A stretch of DNA of 39,769 bases from positions 1 through 39,769 of the forward strand of contig NZ_FCNW02000052.1 of assembly GCF_001544475.1 (NCBI RefSeq). The letters run 5' to 3'. How positions within the stretch are numbered: position 1 is the stretch's first letter; each line of letters begins with the position of its first letter. The stretch comes from Caballeronia humi (GTDB taxonomy: Bacteria; Pseudomonadota; Gammaproteobacteria; Burkholderiales; Burkholderiaceae). Of the stretch, positions 32,858-39,700 are shown one piece after another. The translations under genes were made by a program, and so were the position numbers. The notes under the pieces were generated by a model. That model saw only the letters and a list, made by a program, of their open reading frames with translations, made no database searches and was not told the DNA's origin.

Positions 32858-33247
32858 TTATGCGAGCCTCGCTTGCAAGCGGTCGGCCAAGGCGTTCGAC
32901 AGGGCCGTGATTTCAGCGCCCTGCCCTGTGATCGCGGAAATGGTGTTCTGCGCGGCGACCAAGAAGCACAACACGAGAACGATGAAGATGAGCGTGCGCA
33001 AGAAGCCGTTCATATCGCCACCAAAGATCAGCGTTGCACCTGCCCCGACGAGGCCGACGATCGACGCGGTGAACGCAAATGGGCCAGTCACGGACTGTCG
33101 AATCTTGGTGAACCAGTCATCAAAGGGAAGACCGCCGCCACTCGTGTTTGACGCAAACGCCGGATGCGCGACGATCAACAGCAGGAGTGCCACGCCGAGG
33201 ACGAGAAGGGCGCGACTGGTATTGATGCGGGGCATGGTGAATTGCAT
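32858..33247 (-). CDS. trbC: TrbC, cyclic conjugative pilin precursor
   Basis: I chose ATG 33247 (SD GGAGAAAG); an in-frame ATG at 33262 is directly next to the trbB stop and is also possible. The 129-residue prepilin has a long signal region (RALLVLGVALLLLIVAHPAFAS), two membrane helices and a C-terminal extension (GAEITALSNALADRLQ). In IncP plasmids the signal peptide and C-terminus are removed and TraF joins the ends to make a cyclic pilin. It matches RK2 TrbC in the NTSRALLVLG and FLRTLIFIVLVLCFLVAAQN segments. Confidence 0.93.
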   Translation of the reverse strand: MQFTMPRINTSRALLVLGVALLLLIVAHPAFASNTSGGGLPFDDWFTKIRQSVTGPFAFTASIVGLVGAGATLIFGGDMNGFLRTLIFIVLVLCFLVAAQNTISAITGQGAEITALSNALADRLQARLA

Positions 33248-33262
33248 TTCGACTTTCTCCAT

Positions 33263-34225
33263 TTAGATATTGCGTGTGACGTAGCGACCGTTTTCATACC
33301 CTTGAATCTCGATGATTCCCTGTACTCGACGGCCATCCTCGGTTCGGGCGATGTGGACAATCAGATGAACCGCCTGCCCAATAAGCGATTCAATATCGTC
33401 AGGCGCCGACTCGTTGCGAGTGACGAGCGACTTTAGACGGGTAAGGGCTGCGTGTTCGTCGTTTGCGTGCAGGGTGGCGGCGCCTCCTTCATGGCCGGTA
33501 TTCCACGAGTCCAACAGGTCCAAGGCCTCGGCACCGCGTACTTCGCCCACGAGAATGCGATCAGGCCGCATCCGAAGGAGCGTCTTAAGCAGCATCGTCA
33601 TCGTGATTTCAAGCGTGGTGTGGTACTGGATCTTGTTCACCGCGGAGCACTGGATTTCGCCGGTGTCCTCGATGATTAGAAGGCGCTCCGAGGGGTCGAG
33701 CAGGACCATCTCGTAGATGATTGCGTTGACCAGCGTTGTCTTGCCCGAGCCAGTTCCGCCGATGACGAGAATGCTCCGACGTTCCCTTACAGCAGCCCGA
33801 ATGGCTCGGGCTTGCTCCGGCGTCATGATTCCGGCCTCGACGTATTGATCGAGCGTGAAGATCGCGACCGCCTTTTTGCGGATCGCAAACGTTGGAAATT
33901 CAACGACAGGCGGGAGTTGGCCGGCGAAACGCGATCCATCGATAGGCAACTCGCCTTCAACCAACGGATTCAGGCGCGTGACAGTCTTGCCGTGATAGCC
34001 CGCGACCGTCTTGACGACAGCCTCGGCGCGCTGGGGCGTCATCGTGCCGATTGCGCGCATCTTCTCGCCCAGCCGTTCCTGCCAGATGCGGCCGTCAGCG
34101 TTCAGAAGTATTTCGACGGTCTTGGGATCGTTCAACGCCCCCATCACCACCGGCCCCAGATCGCGGCGCAACTTTTCAATGGCACGCGCGTTGACCGACG
34201 CGTGCTGGATGTCATCGTCTTGCAT
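33263..34225 (-). CDS. trbB: TrbB, VirB11-type traffic ATPase
   Basis: The 320-residue product has Walker A GGTGSGKTTLVNAI (near residue 153), an Asp box (IIEDTGEIQCS), Walker B/His box RMRPDRILVGEVRGAEALDL and HEGGAATLHAND. It is the hexameric ATPase at the base of the Tra2 T4SS and the first structural gene of the trb operon. Its promoter, with a putative TrbA site, lies about 45-70 bp upstream. Confidence 0.95.
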   Translation of the reverse strand: MQDDDIQHASVNARAIEKLRRDLGPVVMGALNDPKTVEILLNADGRIWQERLGEKMRAIGTMTPQRAEAVVKTVAGYHGKTVTRLNPLVEGELPIDGSRFAGQLPPVVEFPTFAIRKKAVAIFTLDQYVEAGIMTPEQARAIRAAVRERRSILVIGGTGSGKTTLVNAIIYEMVLLDPSERLLIIEDTGEIQCSAVNKIQYHTTLEITMTMLLKTLLRMRPDRILVGEVRGAEALDLLDSWNTGHEGGAATLHANDEHAALTRLKSLVTRNESAPDDIESLIGQAVHLIVHIARTEDGRRVQGIIEIQGYENGRYVTRNI

Positions 34226-34268
34226 CGCTTGCTTGCCCTCGGATTATTTCGTCTGATTACTTTGACAA

Positions 34269-34297
34269 ACGATATACCGAATAGGCAAAAGACGCAA
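34269..34297 (-). promoter_or_regulatory. trbB promoter with putative TrbA operator
   Basis: Minus strand: TTGCGT (34297-34292), 17 bp, TATCGT (34274-34269). CGATATACCG (plus strand 34270-34279) covers the -10 region. The identical ten bases occur at the traG promoter, and a near match lies between traK and traJ, so this is a candidate TrbA operator. From memory the RK2 TrbA site is similar (CGATATATCG). Confidence 0.65.
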
Positions 34298-34378
34298 CAG
34301 CGAACGATTACTGGCTCGTTCGCTTAATGCGTCGCGCATGGTGCACAAATCGAGATGCAACAGATGCCCTACAGAAAC

Positions 34379-34405
34379 AAAAAAGCCCTCACGGTGGAGG
34401 GCTTT
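34379..34405 (-). terminator. Terminator after trbA
   Basis: AAAGCCCTC and GAGGGCTTT form a 9-bp stem (34382-34390 with 34397-34405). On the minus strand a run of six U follows (34384-34379), so it terminates trbA transcription before trbB. The adjoining KorB operator begins within its last bases. Confidence 0.75.
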
Positions 34406-34415
34406 AGCGGCTAAA
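34403..34415. promoter_or_regulatory. KorB operator between trbA and trbB
   Basis: TTTAGCGGCTAAA is perfect, lies 178 bp upstream of trbB and overlaps the trbA terminator stem. It is suited to long-range KorB repression of the trbB promoter. Confidence 0.88.
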
Positions 34416-34445
34416 AAGGCGGTGCCCCGCCCCATTCTGTTGTAG

Positions 34446-34808
34446 TCACTCTCCACGCAGCTTCTTTTGGGTCTGCTCGCTCCATTTCTTGACGATGAAA
34501 GCTTGATGTTCCGGCAATACGGCAAAGACTCGCTCGTAACCAGGCGGTAGTCCTTGCGTGAACTTTCCCCCGGCAATGTCGTCGAGGGTACGTCTGTCAA
34601 GATCAGTGGACTCCAGCAGGAGAGTAAGAGGGACGCTCAACGCCTCTGCTATCGCTTCCATAATTTTGAGCGACGGATTGGCCTTGCCGTTTGTTAGATC
34701 AGATAGGAATGAAATTGAGATGCCCGCTTTCTCGGACAGCTCATGTTTCGTCATGCCCCGCTCGTCCAGCAAGCGAAGAATGTTCGTGAAAAATATGATG
34801 TTGTACAC
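34446..34808 (-). CDS. trbA: TrbA, transfer gene repressor
   Basis: The 120-residue product starts at a GTG (34808). An N-terminal XRE-type helix-turn-helix (TKHELSEKAGISISFLSDLT) is joined to a C-terminal domain, GYERVFAVLPEHQAFIVKKW, nearly the same as in KorA of this window (GYERVTAVLPAHQAFIVKKW). This two-part design defines TrbA of IncP-1, which coordinates tra and trb transcription with vegetative control. A small hairpin (GTGGC-GCCAC, about 34812-34825) lies between the start codon and a GGAGAG SD and may place the two closer. Confidence 0.92.
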   Translation of the reverse strand: MYNIIFFTNILRLLDERGMTKHELSEKAGISISFLSDLTNGKANPSLKIMEAIAEALSVPLTLLLESTDLDRRTLDDIAGGKFTQGLPPGYERVFAVLPEHQAFIVKKWSEQTQKKLRGE

Positions 34809-34841
34809 AGTGTGGCGATTGCCACTCTCCGTTATAAAAAT

Positions 34842-34854
34842 TTTAGCTGCTAAA
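34842..34854. promoter_or_regulatory. KorB operator between trbA and trfA promoters
   Basis: TTTAGCTGCTAAA keeps both half-sites of the KorB operator but has T instead of C/G at the centre. It lies just upstream of the trfA -35 box and of the divergent trbA start, where RK2 has its strongest KorB site. Confidence 0.75.
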
Positions 34855-34858
34855 ATTC

Positions 34859-34887
34859 TTGACGCCTTCCAAATGTTTAGCTAAATT
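34859..34887 (+). promoter_or_regulatory. trfA promoter with KorA operator
   Basis: TTGACG (34859-34864) and TAAATT (34882-34887) are 17 bp apart. The KorA-like palindrome GTTTAGCTAAAT (34875-34886) overlaps the -10 box and a KorB site lies just upstream. This is the arrangement of RK2 trfAp. Confidence 0.85.
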
Positions 34888-34914
34888 TATGCTGTCTCAG
34901 GCAAGGAGGCTTTC

Positions 34915-35022
34915 ATGCGCGACCAGAGGTTCCGATTTGTTGGTAATTTTACTCGTCACATGTTGGTTCGGTATACAGGAAGCAAGAGCTCGCCCCTCCC
35001 CAGCTCGGACATTGCGGATTAG
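34915..35022 (+). pseudogene. ssb: Truncated ssb remnant, 35-codon leader frame of trfA
   Basis: A short frame starts at ATG 34915 with an excellent AAGGAGG SD and ends at TAG 35020-35022. Its product begins MRDQRFRFVGNFTRHMLVRY, which aligns with the start of RK2 SSB (MSHNQFQFIGNLTRDTEVRH). In RK2 the plasmid ssb gene lies directly before and overlaps trfA. Here only the first 35 codons remain, and the stop lies two bases before the first possible trfA start. The strong SD and tight junction suggest it is kept as a translational leader for trfA. No SSB function is expected. Confidence 0.75.
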
Positions 35023-35024
35023 CG

Positions 35025-36245
35025 ATGAAATCAAATAAGAGTGCCCCGGCTCTCGCGGGACGTTATTCTTCATCCTCACGAACGGTAGGCAAATCAGGCG
35101 AAACCATGACCCAGCCCTTTGACGAAGAAGAATTCAAAAAGACGCTGATCGAAGGCGGCATCGACCCCGCTGCGGCGGCTGAAGTCGCGGCCAAGACGGC
35201 CAGGGCCCGCGCCGGGCAAACAAAGCCGGCGCTGGTTTCGCCAACCAAATCGTTTCGCGAGGCATTGGGGCCATCGCCCAACTCGGATGGACCGGCCGAC
35301 ACCATGCCAACGCGAGCCCCGGCGAAGAAGCAGCAGGCGGGAGCGAGCATGACAGCCAAGAAGAAACCGAGGAAAGGCAGCGCTATCGAGGATGTCAACG
35401 CAAAGGTCAGCGAAGCCAAGCAACGCGCGCTCATCCAGCGCACCACGGAGGAGATCAAGGAAGCGCAGTTGTCGCTTTTCGACCTCGCCCCATGGGATGA
35501 CGACATGCGGGCCATGCCGAATGACTACGGCCGTTCGGCACTGTTCACGGTGCGCAACAAGCGCCAGAAGCGAATGGCCTACGAACAGAAGGCCATCTAC
35601 CACTACAACAACGATGTACTCATCACCTTTACGGGCGTCGAGCTACGCGCGGACGATGACGAACTCGTTTGGCAGCAGGTTCTTGAATATGCCAAACGGT
35701 TCACGGTGGGGGAGCCGGTCTACTTCTCGATGTATCAGCTGCTAACGGATCTCGACTGGCCTATCAACGGCCACTACTACGACAAGGCCGAAGCCTCTCT
35801 GACCCGCTTGCAGGCTAATGCCATGCAGGTCACGTCGCCGCGCTTCGGCCTGCTCGACTCGGTGTCGTTGATCGACAAGTTCAAGATCGTCAATCGCGGT
35901 ACGAAGAAGGCGATGTGCCGCGTAGAAATTGACCAGAAAATGGTCTACCTATTTGCCGGCGACCACTACACCAAATTTGTCTGGAGCAAATATCGCAAGC
36001 TCAGGCCGATCACGCGGCGCTTGTTCGATTATCTCGCATCGCACAGAGAACCGTACCCCCTCAAACTCGAAACTTTCCGCCTGATATGCGGGTCGGAGAG
36101 CGAGCGCCCGGCGAAATGGAAGGAGCAGACCAAGGAAGCCTGCAAGGAGCTGACGGACAGCGGACTGGTCGCGTACACGTGGGTCAACGGTGACTCGGTC
36201 TACTGTGAACGCGAAGGGGATCGTCAACGCGCCGAGCAAGTCTAA
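35025..36245 (+). CDS. trfA: TrfA, replication initiator
   Basis: The C-terminal 300 residues match RK2 TrfA closely (GVELRADDDELVWQQVLEYA, FAGDHYTKFVWSKYRKL, SHREPYPLKLETFRLICGS). This winged-helix initiator binds the iterons at 2157-2541 and helps load host helicase. Three starts are possible. 35025 follows the ssb remnant (406 residues). 35106 gives 379 residues and aligns with the RK2 long form (MTQPFDEEEFKKTLIEGG). 35349 (TAKKKPRKG, after GGCGGGAG) resembles the RK2 short form. RK2 makes two proteins from one gene, so this may as well. I prefer 35106 for the long form. Confidence 0.94.
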   Translation: MKSNKSAPALAGRYSSSSRTVGKSGETMTQPFDEEEFKKTLIEGGIDPAAAAEVAAKTARARAGQTKPALVSPTKSFREALGPSPNSDGPADTMPTRAPAKKQQAGASMTAKKKPRKGSAIEDVNAKVSEAKQRALIQRTTEEIKEAQLSLFDLAPWDDDMRAMPNDYGRSALFTVRNKRQKRMAYEQKAIYHYNNDVLITFTGVELRADDDELVWQQVLEYAKRFTVGEPVYFSMYQLLTDLDWPINGHYYDKAEASLTRLQANAMQVTSPRFGLLDSVSLIDKFKIVNRGTKKAMCRVEIDQKMVYLFAGDHYTKFVWSKYRKLRPITRRLFDYLASHREPYPLKLETFRLICGSESERPAKWKEQTKEACKELTDSGLVAYTWVNGDSVYCEREGDRQRAEQV

Positions 36246-36528
36246 GCCTTCCCATCGCAAACTAAATCGCCACTTTCGACGTGGGATCGTAAAAGCAGAG
36301 AACGAGTATCGTCAGGCTAGCTTCGAGGGCAAGTGGTCGTCGGTCTCAGCTGCTGGTGTCGCCGCTGCTGTTTAAAGGGCCACCTCTACGCGGCGGCGAT
36401 CGATCGAAAAGCACGAAGGCTAATTGCTGGTGCCCGCTGGAAACAGCATAGGTGTCCGAGAGATCACCGTACGGGTGGTCTTGGTTTTTAGATATCCAGA
36501 ATATATTGACCATTAAAGATCTCTACCG
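36246..36528. other. Spacer after trfA
   Basis: No gene, clear terminator or known site is visible. The sequence becomes more AT-rich toward 36480-36525, where promoter-like elements (TTGGTT, TATATT) precede the first small peptide gene, but the spacing is not convincing. This is the backbone-accessory border. Confidence 0.4.
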
Positions 36529-36690
36529 ATGATTGAAAACCTAGACAGTAAAGCGATGGCGGCCGTATCTGGTGGCATTATCGGCGGCTGCGTTTGCATC
36601 GACGACAGCACTGTGGGTAACTGGGTTAAGACGGTAACCGAGAATGCTCACGACTATCTTAACGGAGGGCACTGTACTCCTGGACGCTGA
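36529..36690 (+). CDS. Small double-glycine leader peptide, possible RiPP or bacteriocin precursor (1)
   Basis: The 53-residue frame starts at ATG 36529. The first 16 residues (MIENLDSKAMAAVSGG) look like a double-glycine leader ending AVSGG. The rest (IIGGCVCIDDSTVGNWVKTV and on to PGR) holds three cysteines and a second GG pair. The leader shares LDxxxMxAVxGG with the second peptide gene about 260 bp downstream. Such leaders guide modification or export by peptidase-containing ABC transporters. No such enzyme is encoded in this window, so the function is unproven. The SD is weak. Confidence 0.5.
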   Translation: MIENLDSKAMAAVSGGIIGGCVCIDDSTVGNWVKTVTENAHDYLNGGHCTPGR

Positions 36691-36794
36691 AAAAACGCGA
36701 GAGCCTAACGGCCCTTGGGCACGGCGGGCTTTGTTCGAGAGAGCTCTCTGATGCAAATGCGACCAAGACGTCAGTCAAAACGCTAACATTTGTG

Positions 36795-36884
36795 TCAGTA
36801 GCCTCCTTCCCTCTCCGCCGCCTCGATTTCTCTGTCGAGCGCCGCTTCGAGCGCTTCGGAAACAAACTCCTTGATGTTCTTCAC
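36795..36884 (-). CDS. Very small ORF between the two peptide genes
   Basis: A 29-codon frame from GTG 36884 encodes a charged, helix-like peptide (KNIKEFVSEALEAALDREIE then AAEREGGY) with coding-like codon use. It is antisense to the segment between the two double-glycine peptides. No family is recognised. It may be a small protein or chance. Confidence 0.25.
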   Translation of the reverse strand: MKNIKEFVSEALEAALDREIEAAEREGGY

Positions 36885-36950
36885 CTTTCATCTCTTTTTC
36901 TAAATCTTGTGCTTGAAGAAGGCGAGTTAACAAGCAATCTGGAGACTGTC

Positions 36951-37115
36951 ATGGCCCTGATGATCGCAAACCTGCCCCTAGACAAAGAACTGGATCGTGC
37001 TGAAATGGGTGCTGTCAGAGGCGGTTGCGTTTTCCAACGCAGCGGCTTCCATACTGTCGGCGTTTCATTTGCCAGTCCGCCGATCGTCGTAACACCGGTT
37101 CTCCAAACCGACTGA
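36951..37115 (+). CDS. Small double-glycine leader peptide, possible RiPP or bacteriocin precursor (2)
   Basis: The 54-residue frame starts at ATG 36951 with a CTGGAGA SD. The leader ANLPLDKELDRAEMGAVRGG is followed by a mature part with one cysteine directly after GG (CVFQRSGFHTVGVSF and a Pro/Val-rich end). I recall small Burkholderia peptides with an IADLP...LDRxxMxxVRGG leader, of unknown function. It is the clearer of the two candidates. No maturation or export gene is next to it. Confidence 0.55.
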   Translation: MALMIANLPLDKELDRAEMGAVRGGCVFQRSGFHTVGVSFASPPIVVTPVLQTD

Positions 37116-37225
37116 CAACCGATACCGGCCGCGCCGACTGCACGGGTGCATGCGGCGTCGAAGACGGGTTGCTCGATCGGCAACTTCCGCCAAAACGACG
37201 CTTCCGGTTGTCTTGCCCTTATCCT

Positions 37226-37864
37226 TCACCTGCGACCCCAACCGAGCGCGGCAGGGCGGCTGTAGTCCTGGTTTTTGACCTTGTGCCAATAGTTCGATCG
37301 TCCGCGTTGATAGGGAGAGTCGAGCCGCTTGCCAATCATTCCTTCGAAATCGTGCCTCACCGCCTGATCGAATACCCAGGCGCCCGCCGTGACGATGCCG
37401 GTGACGTAGATCAGAACCGCCGTGTCGTCGAAGGTGTCGCGGAGCATTTCTTTTCTCTGGATCAGGGGCAACTCCCGAAGGTCACGCGCTCCCGCGGCGA
37501 GCAGATCAAACACGTAGAGCCGAGCCGGGTGCAGTTTTGCTGCTGCGCGCACGCGCGTCGCCATTGACGTGCGGGCGCGTAGTTGCAGGCGCTCGAATGA
37601 GGACCGCCCCGTTACCTCGTCGACGGTCAATTCCGCATCCCATACGAAGCTACCTGGCAGGCGCTCGATCGCCGCCACAATATCCGGGAACGCCCGGTTC
37701 AAAGGTTTGCCGTTGCGGGAAAACAGTTCGACCCGGCTACCGACCTTCCGAACCAAACATCGAAATCCGTCGTACTTCAGTTCGAAGATCCAGTTCTCGC
37801 GTGAGAACGGCGCCAGGTACAGCGTGGCTAGCATCAGATCGTCGGCGCTGATTGGCGGGATCAT
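37226..37864 (-). CDS. ATP-dependent DNA ligase (LigD-like ligase domain)
   Basis: From ATG 37864 the product has 212 residues. The adenylation motif FELKYDGFRCLV holds the catalytic lysine (KYDG). Downstream are SRNGKPLNRAFPDI (motif Ia/III region), WDAELTVDE, YVFDLLA and FEGMIGKRLDSPYQRGRSNYWHKVK (motifs IV-V). The size suggests the adenylation domain without an OB fold. Such small ligases occur on Burkholderia replicons and may serve repair. The start overlaps the stop of the small gene upstream (ATGA), so both are one operon. Confidence 0.8.
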   Translation of the reverse strand: MIPPISADDLMLATLYLAPFSRENWIFELKYDGFRCLVRKVGSRVELFSRNGKPLNRAFPDIVAAIERLPGSFVWDAELTVDEVTGRSSFERLQLRARTSMATRVRAAAKLHPARLYVFDLLAAGARDLRELPLIQRKEMLRDTFDDTAVLIYVTGIVTAGAWVFDQAVRHDFEGMIGKRLDSPYQRGRSNYWHKVKNQDYSRPAALGWGRR

Positions 37865-38043
37865 GGGTTCGGTAACCGGGCGCTGACATAGGCGAGCTTC
37901 GCCCAGGCGTTGCCCGGATCGCAACCGGAATAGGCGCAAAAGTGCTCGAAGTCATCGAGCACCGTATGCCCGGCCGCGTTCGTTTGAAGCGTGCGGCCAT
38001 CAATGACCTTCTTCAACAACTCGATGGGGTCGCCGTAACACAT
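37861..38043 (-). CDS. Small hypothetical protein coupled to the ligase
   Basis: A 60-residue frame starts at ATG 38043 after GGAGGT, a strong SD. The sequence (CYGDPIELLKKVIDGRTLQT, then DDFEHFCAYSGCDPGNAWAK) includes three cysteines. Its stop overlaps the ligase start as ATGA, implying coupled translation and perhaps an accessory role to the ligase. I know no function for it. Confidence 0.6.
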   Translation of the reverse strand: MCYGDPIELLKKVIDGRTLQTNAAGHTVLDDFEHFCAYSGCDPGNAWAKLAYVSARLPNP

Positions 38044-38082
38044 GGTGTCCACCTCCGCGCTAAACGCAAATCGGAAAAGAAA

Positions 38083-38098
38083 GCCCGCCGAAGCGGGC
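38083..38098 (-). terminator. Hairpin upstream of the ligase operon
   Basis: GCCCGC (38083-38088) and GCGGGC (38093-38098) form a 6-bp stem with a CGAA loop. On the minus strand it is followed by TTTCTTTTCC. It lies 40 bp upstream of the small gene, so it may be a terminator of upstream transcription or a leader attenuator. Confidence 0.5.
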
Positions 38099-38256
38099 CA
38101 AAGCACACGGATCGGCGCTCCGCCCGCTGAGCGAAACGCGGATCCATTATCAGCAAAAAAGCGCCCGACTAAAAGGCAGGGCAGACGAACCGGACGCATG
38201 GAAAACAATCGACCGTTTTCTTGCGTTCCACGATGTGTTCACCGGGAGAACGGGTG

Positions 38257-38963
38257 ATGAACGGTAAGTTCGTGTCGTATCTGCGAGTGTCGACGGCGAA
38301 GCAAGGGCAGAGCGGACTTAGCCTGGAGTCCCAACAGGCGTTAGTTACCCAGTATTTGAACGGCGGCAATTGGGAGCTCGTCGGCGAGTTCACCGAAGTC
38401 GAAACCGGCAAGGGTGCGGACGCGCTCGACAAGCGACCGAAGTTGAAAGAGGCACTCACCTTGTGCCGTAAGAAGAAGGCTACGCTCGTGATTGCCAAAC
38501 TCGATCGCCTCGCACGCAACGTGCACTTCGTGACAGGTTTGCTTGAAAGCGGCGTGAACTTCGTTGCGGCCGATATGCCGCGGGCCGACAAGGTAATGAT
38601 CCAGATGCACGCGGTGATGGCGGAATGGGAGCGCGACTCGTCCTTTCCCTTTATCCTGAACACACATTAAACAACCAGATTAGCAAGCGCACGAAGGATG
38701 CTCTCGCCGCAGCAAAGGCGCGCGGCGTCGTTCTTGGGAAAGCTGGCTACGCGAATCTGAAGCCGAACATCGAGGCCCGCCAGCAAGCCGCCGTTGAGTT
38801 CGCAGCATCGTTGGCGCGCGTCATCGCCGGCTTCCGGTCCGCCAACATGACGCAACGCGCGATGGTTGCCGAATTGAATACGCTCGGCATCAAGACTTCA
38901 CGCGGAAAAGATTGGTCGCTGACGCAGTTGCAACGCACGCTGGACCGCCTCGGCGGCGAATAG
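38257..38963 (+). pseudogene. Serine recombinase (resolvase family) disrupted by a short insertion
   Basis: The 5' part reads KFVSYLRVSTAKQGQSGLSL with the catalytic serine in YLRVST, then LVIAKLDRLARNVHFV and MHAVMAEWERD. At about 38638 some 39 bases are present where the family has one, which creates the stop at 38668-38670. The 3' part resumes in another frame with QISKRTKDALAAAKARGVVL and a C-terminal DNA-binding end (SRGKDWSLTQLQRTLDRLG). Joined, it would be a typical small resolvase/invertase-like recombinase. As it stands it is inactive. Confidence 0.75.
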
Positions 38964-38984
38964 CTGCGAGGCGTCGGGAGTGGC

Positions 38985-39302
38985 TTGGCGGGCCGATTTA
39001 CGCCAGTGCTGGCTGTTGCTTGCGCCGCACCGTCACCCAACCGTACCGAGCCGTCCGGCAAGCGCGCGCGGCACCCGTACTTCCAGATAGCACTCGTGCT
39101 GGAAGAAATTCAGATGGCGCAGACGCTTGATTTGCGTGTCGTGCACCGGGTGCTCGCCGGCGACGCTGGCATAACCGAACCGGCTGCCCGCGACGAAGTC
39201 CACCGCAATCGTGAGCTGGCGTTTGCCGGCATCAAAGTCGACGCTTTGTACGTACCACGGGGCCTTGATTCCCAGCGCGGCTTCAAACAGTTGGTTCGTC
39301 AT
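38985..39302 (-). mobile_element. 5' remnant of an ISL3-family transposase gene
   Basis: On the minus strand, ATG 39302 opens TNQLFEAALGIKAPWYVQSV, then DAGKRQLTIAVDFVAGSRF and the zinc-finger-like CxxH-containing segment RLRHLNFFQHECYLEVRVPR. I recognise the N-terminus of ISL3-family transposases. The frame shifts at about 39063 (family continuation LPDGSVRL appears in another frame) and the sequence leaves the family near 38985. Only about 100 of 400 or more codons remain, so the element is dead. Confidence 0.7.
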
Positions 39303-39318
39303 TGTTCGTTTCGTCTTG

Positions 39319-39355
39319 CATGGCTGGTTGCAGCATTCTGCCGCAACCAGCCATG
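39319..39355. repeat. 13-bp perfect inverted repeat next to the IS remnant
   Basis: CATGGCTGGTTGC (39319-39331) and GCAACCAGCCATG (39343-39355) are separated by 11 bases. It lies 17 bp upstream of the transposase start. It could be a regulatory hairpin or a target structure. Confidence 0.6.
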
Positions 39356-39700
39356 ACTCAGCTTATCGAATCAGTGCGCCTCAAGGGTTCGCTGCGCCGG
39401 GCTTACGCCCGCCCTTCTATGAGCATCAAATTGTCAACCGTCTGGCTGGCGAACGGCTGCAAGAGTGCCCCCGCCTGCATACGGAAGCCGTAGCTGGCTG
39501 AGGGACAGGCCAGAGCCTGGCAGCAAGGCACACGCCATTAACTGCTGATCATCAATGAGACAGGATCCTCCCGGCAACTGTTACTGCGATCATGTTTCAT
39601 GTCTGAAGCCGATCATCGCGCACGTAAGACCCAACGTCTTACTCACCTTCTATCCGCTGGCGTTTAGCCAGCCCTATCCTGCATGCGCATTGCCCGGACG
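39356..39700. other. Unassigned stretch near the right edge
   Basis: Short frames (for example FAAPGLRPPFYEHQIVNRLA at about 39395-39455) are seen, but none is convincing. No RNA gene or repeat is apparent. This is probably mosaic remains of mobile DNA. Confidence 0.3.

Noticed and set aside
3053..34854. Repeated TTTAGCGGCTAAA palindromes considered as CRISPR-like or transposon repeats
   Set aside because: They are dispersed single palindromes without spacers and match the KorB operator; a korB gene is present.
37025..37567. 180-codon plus-strand ORF
   Set aside because: It overlaps the second peptide gene out of frame and is antisense to the ligase.
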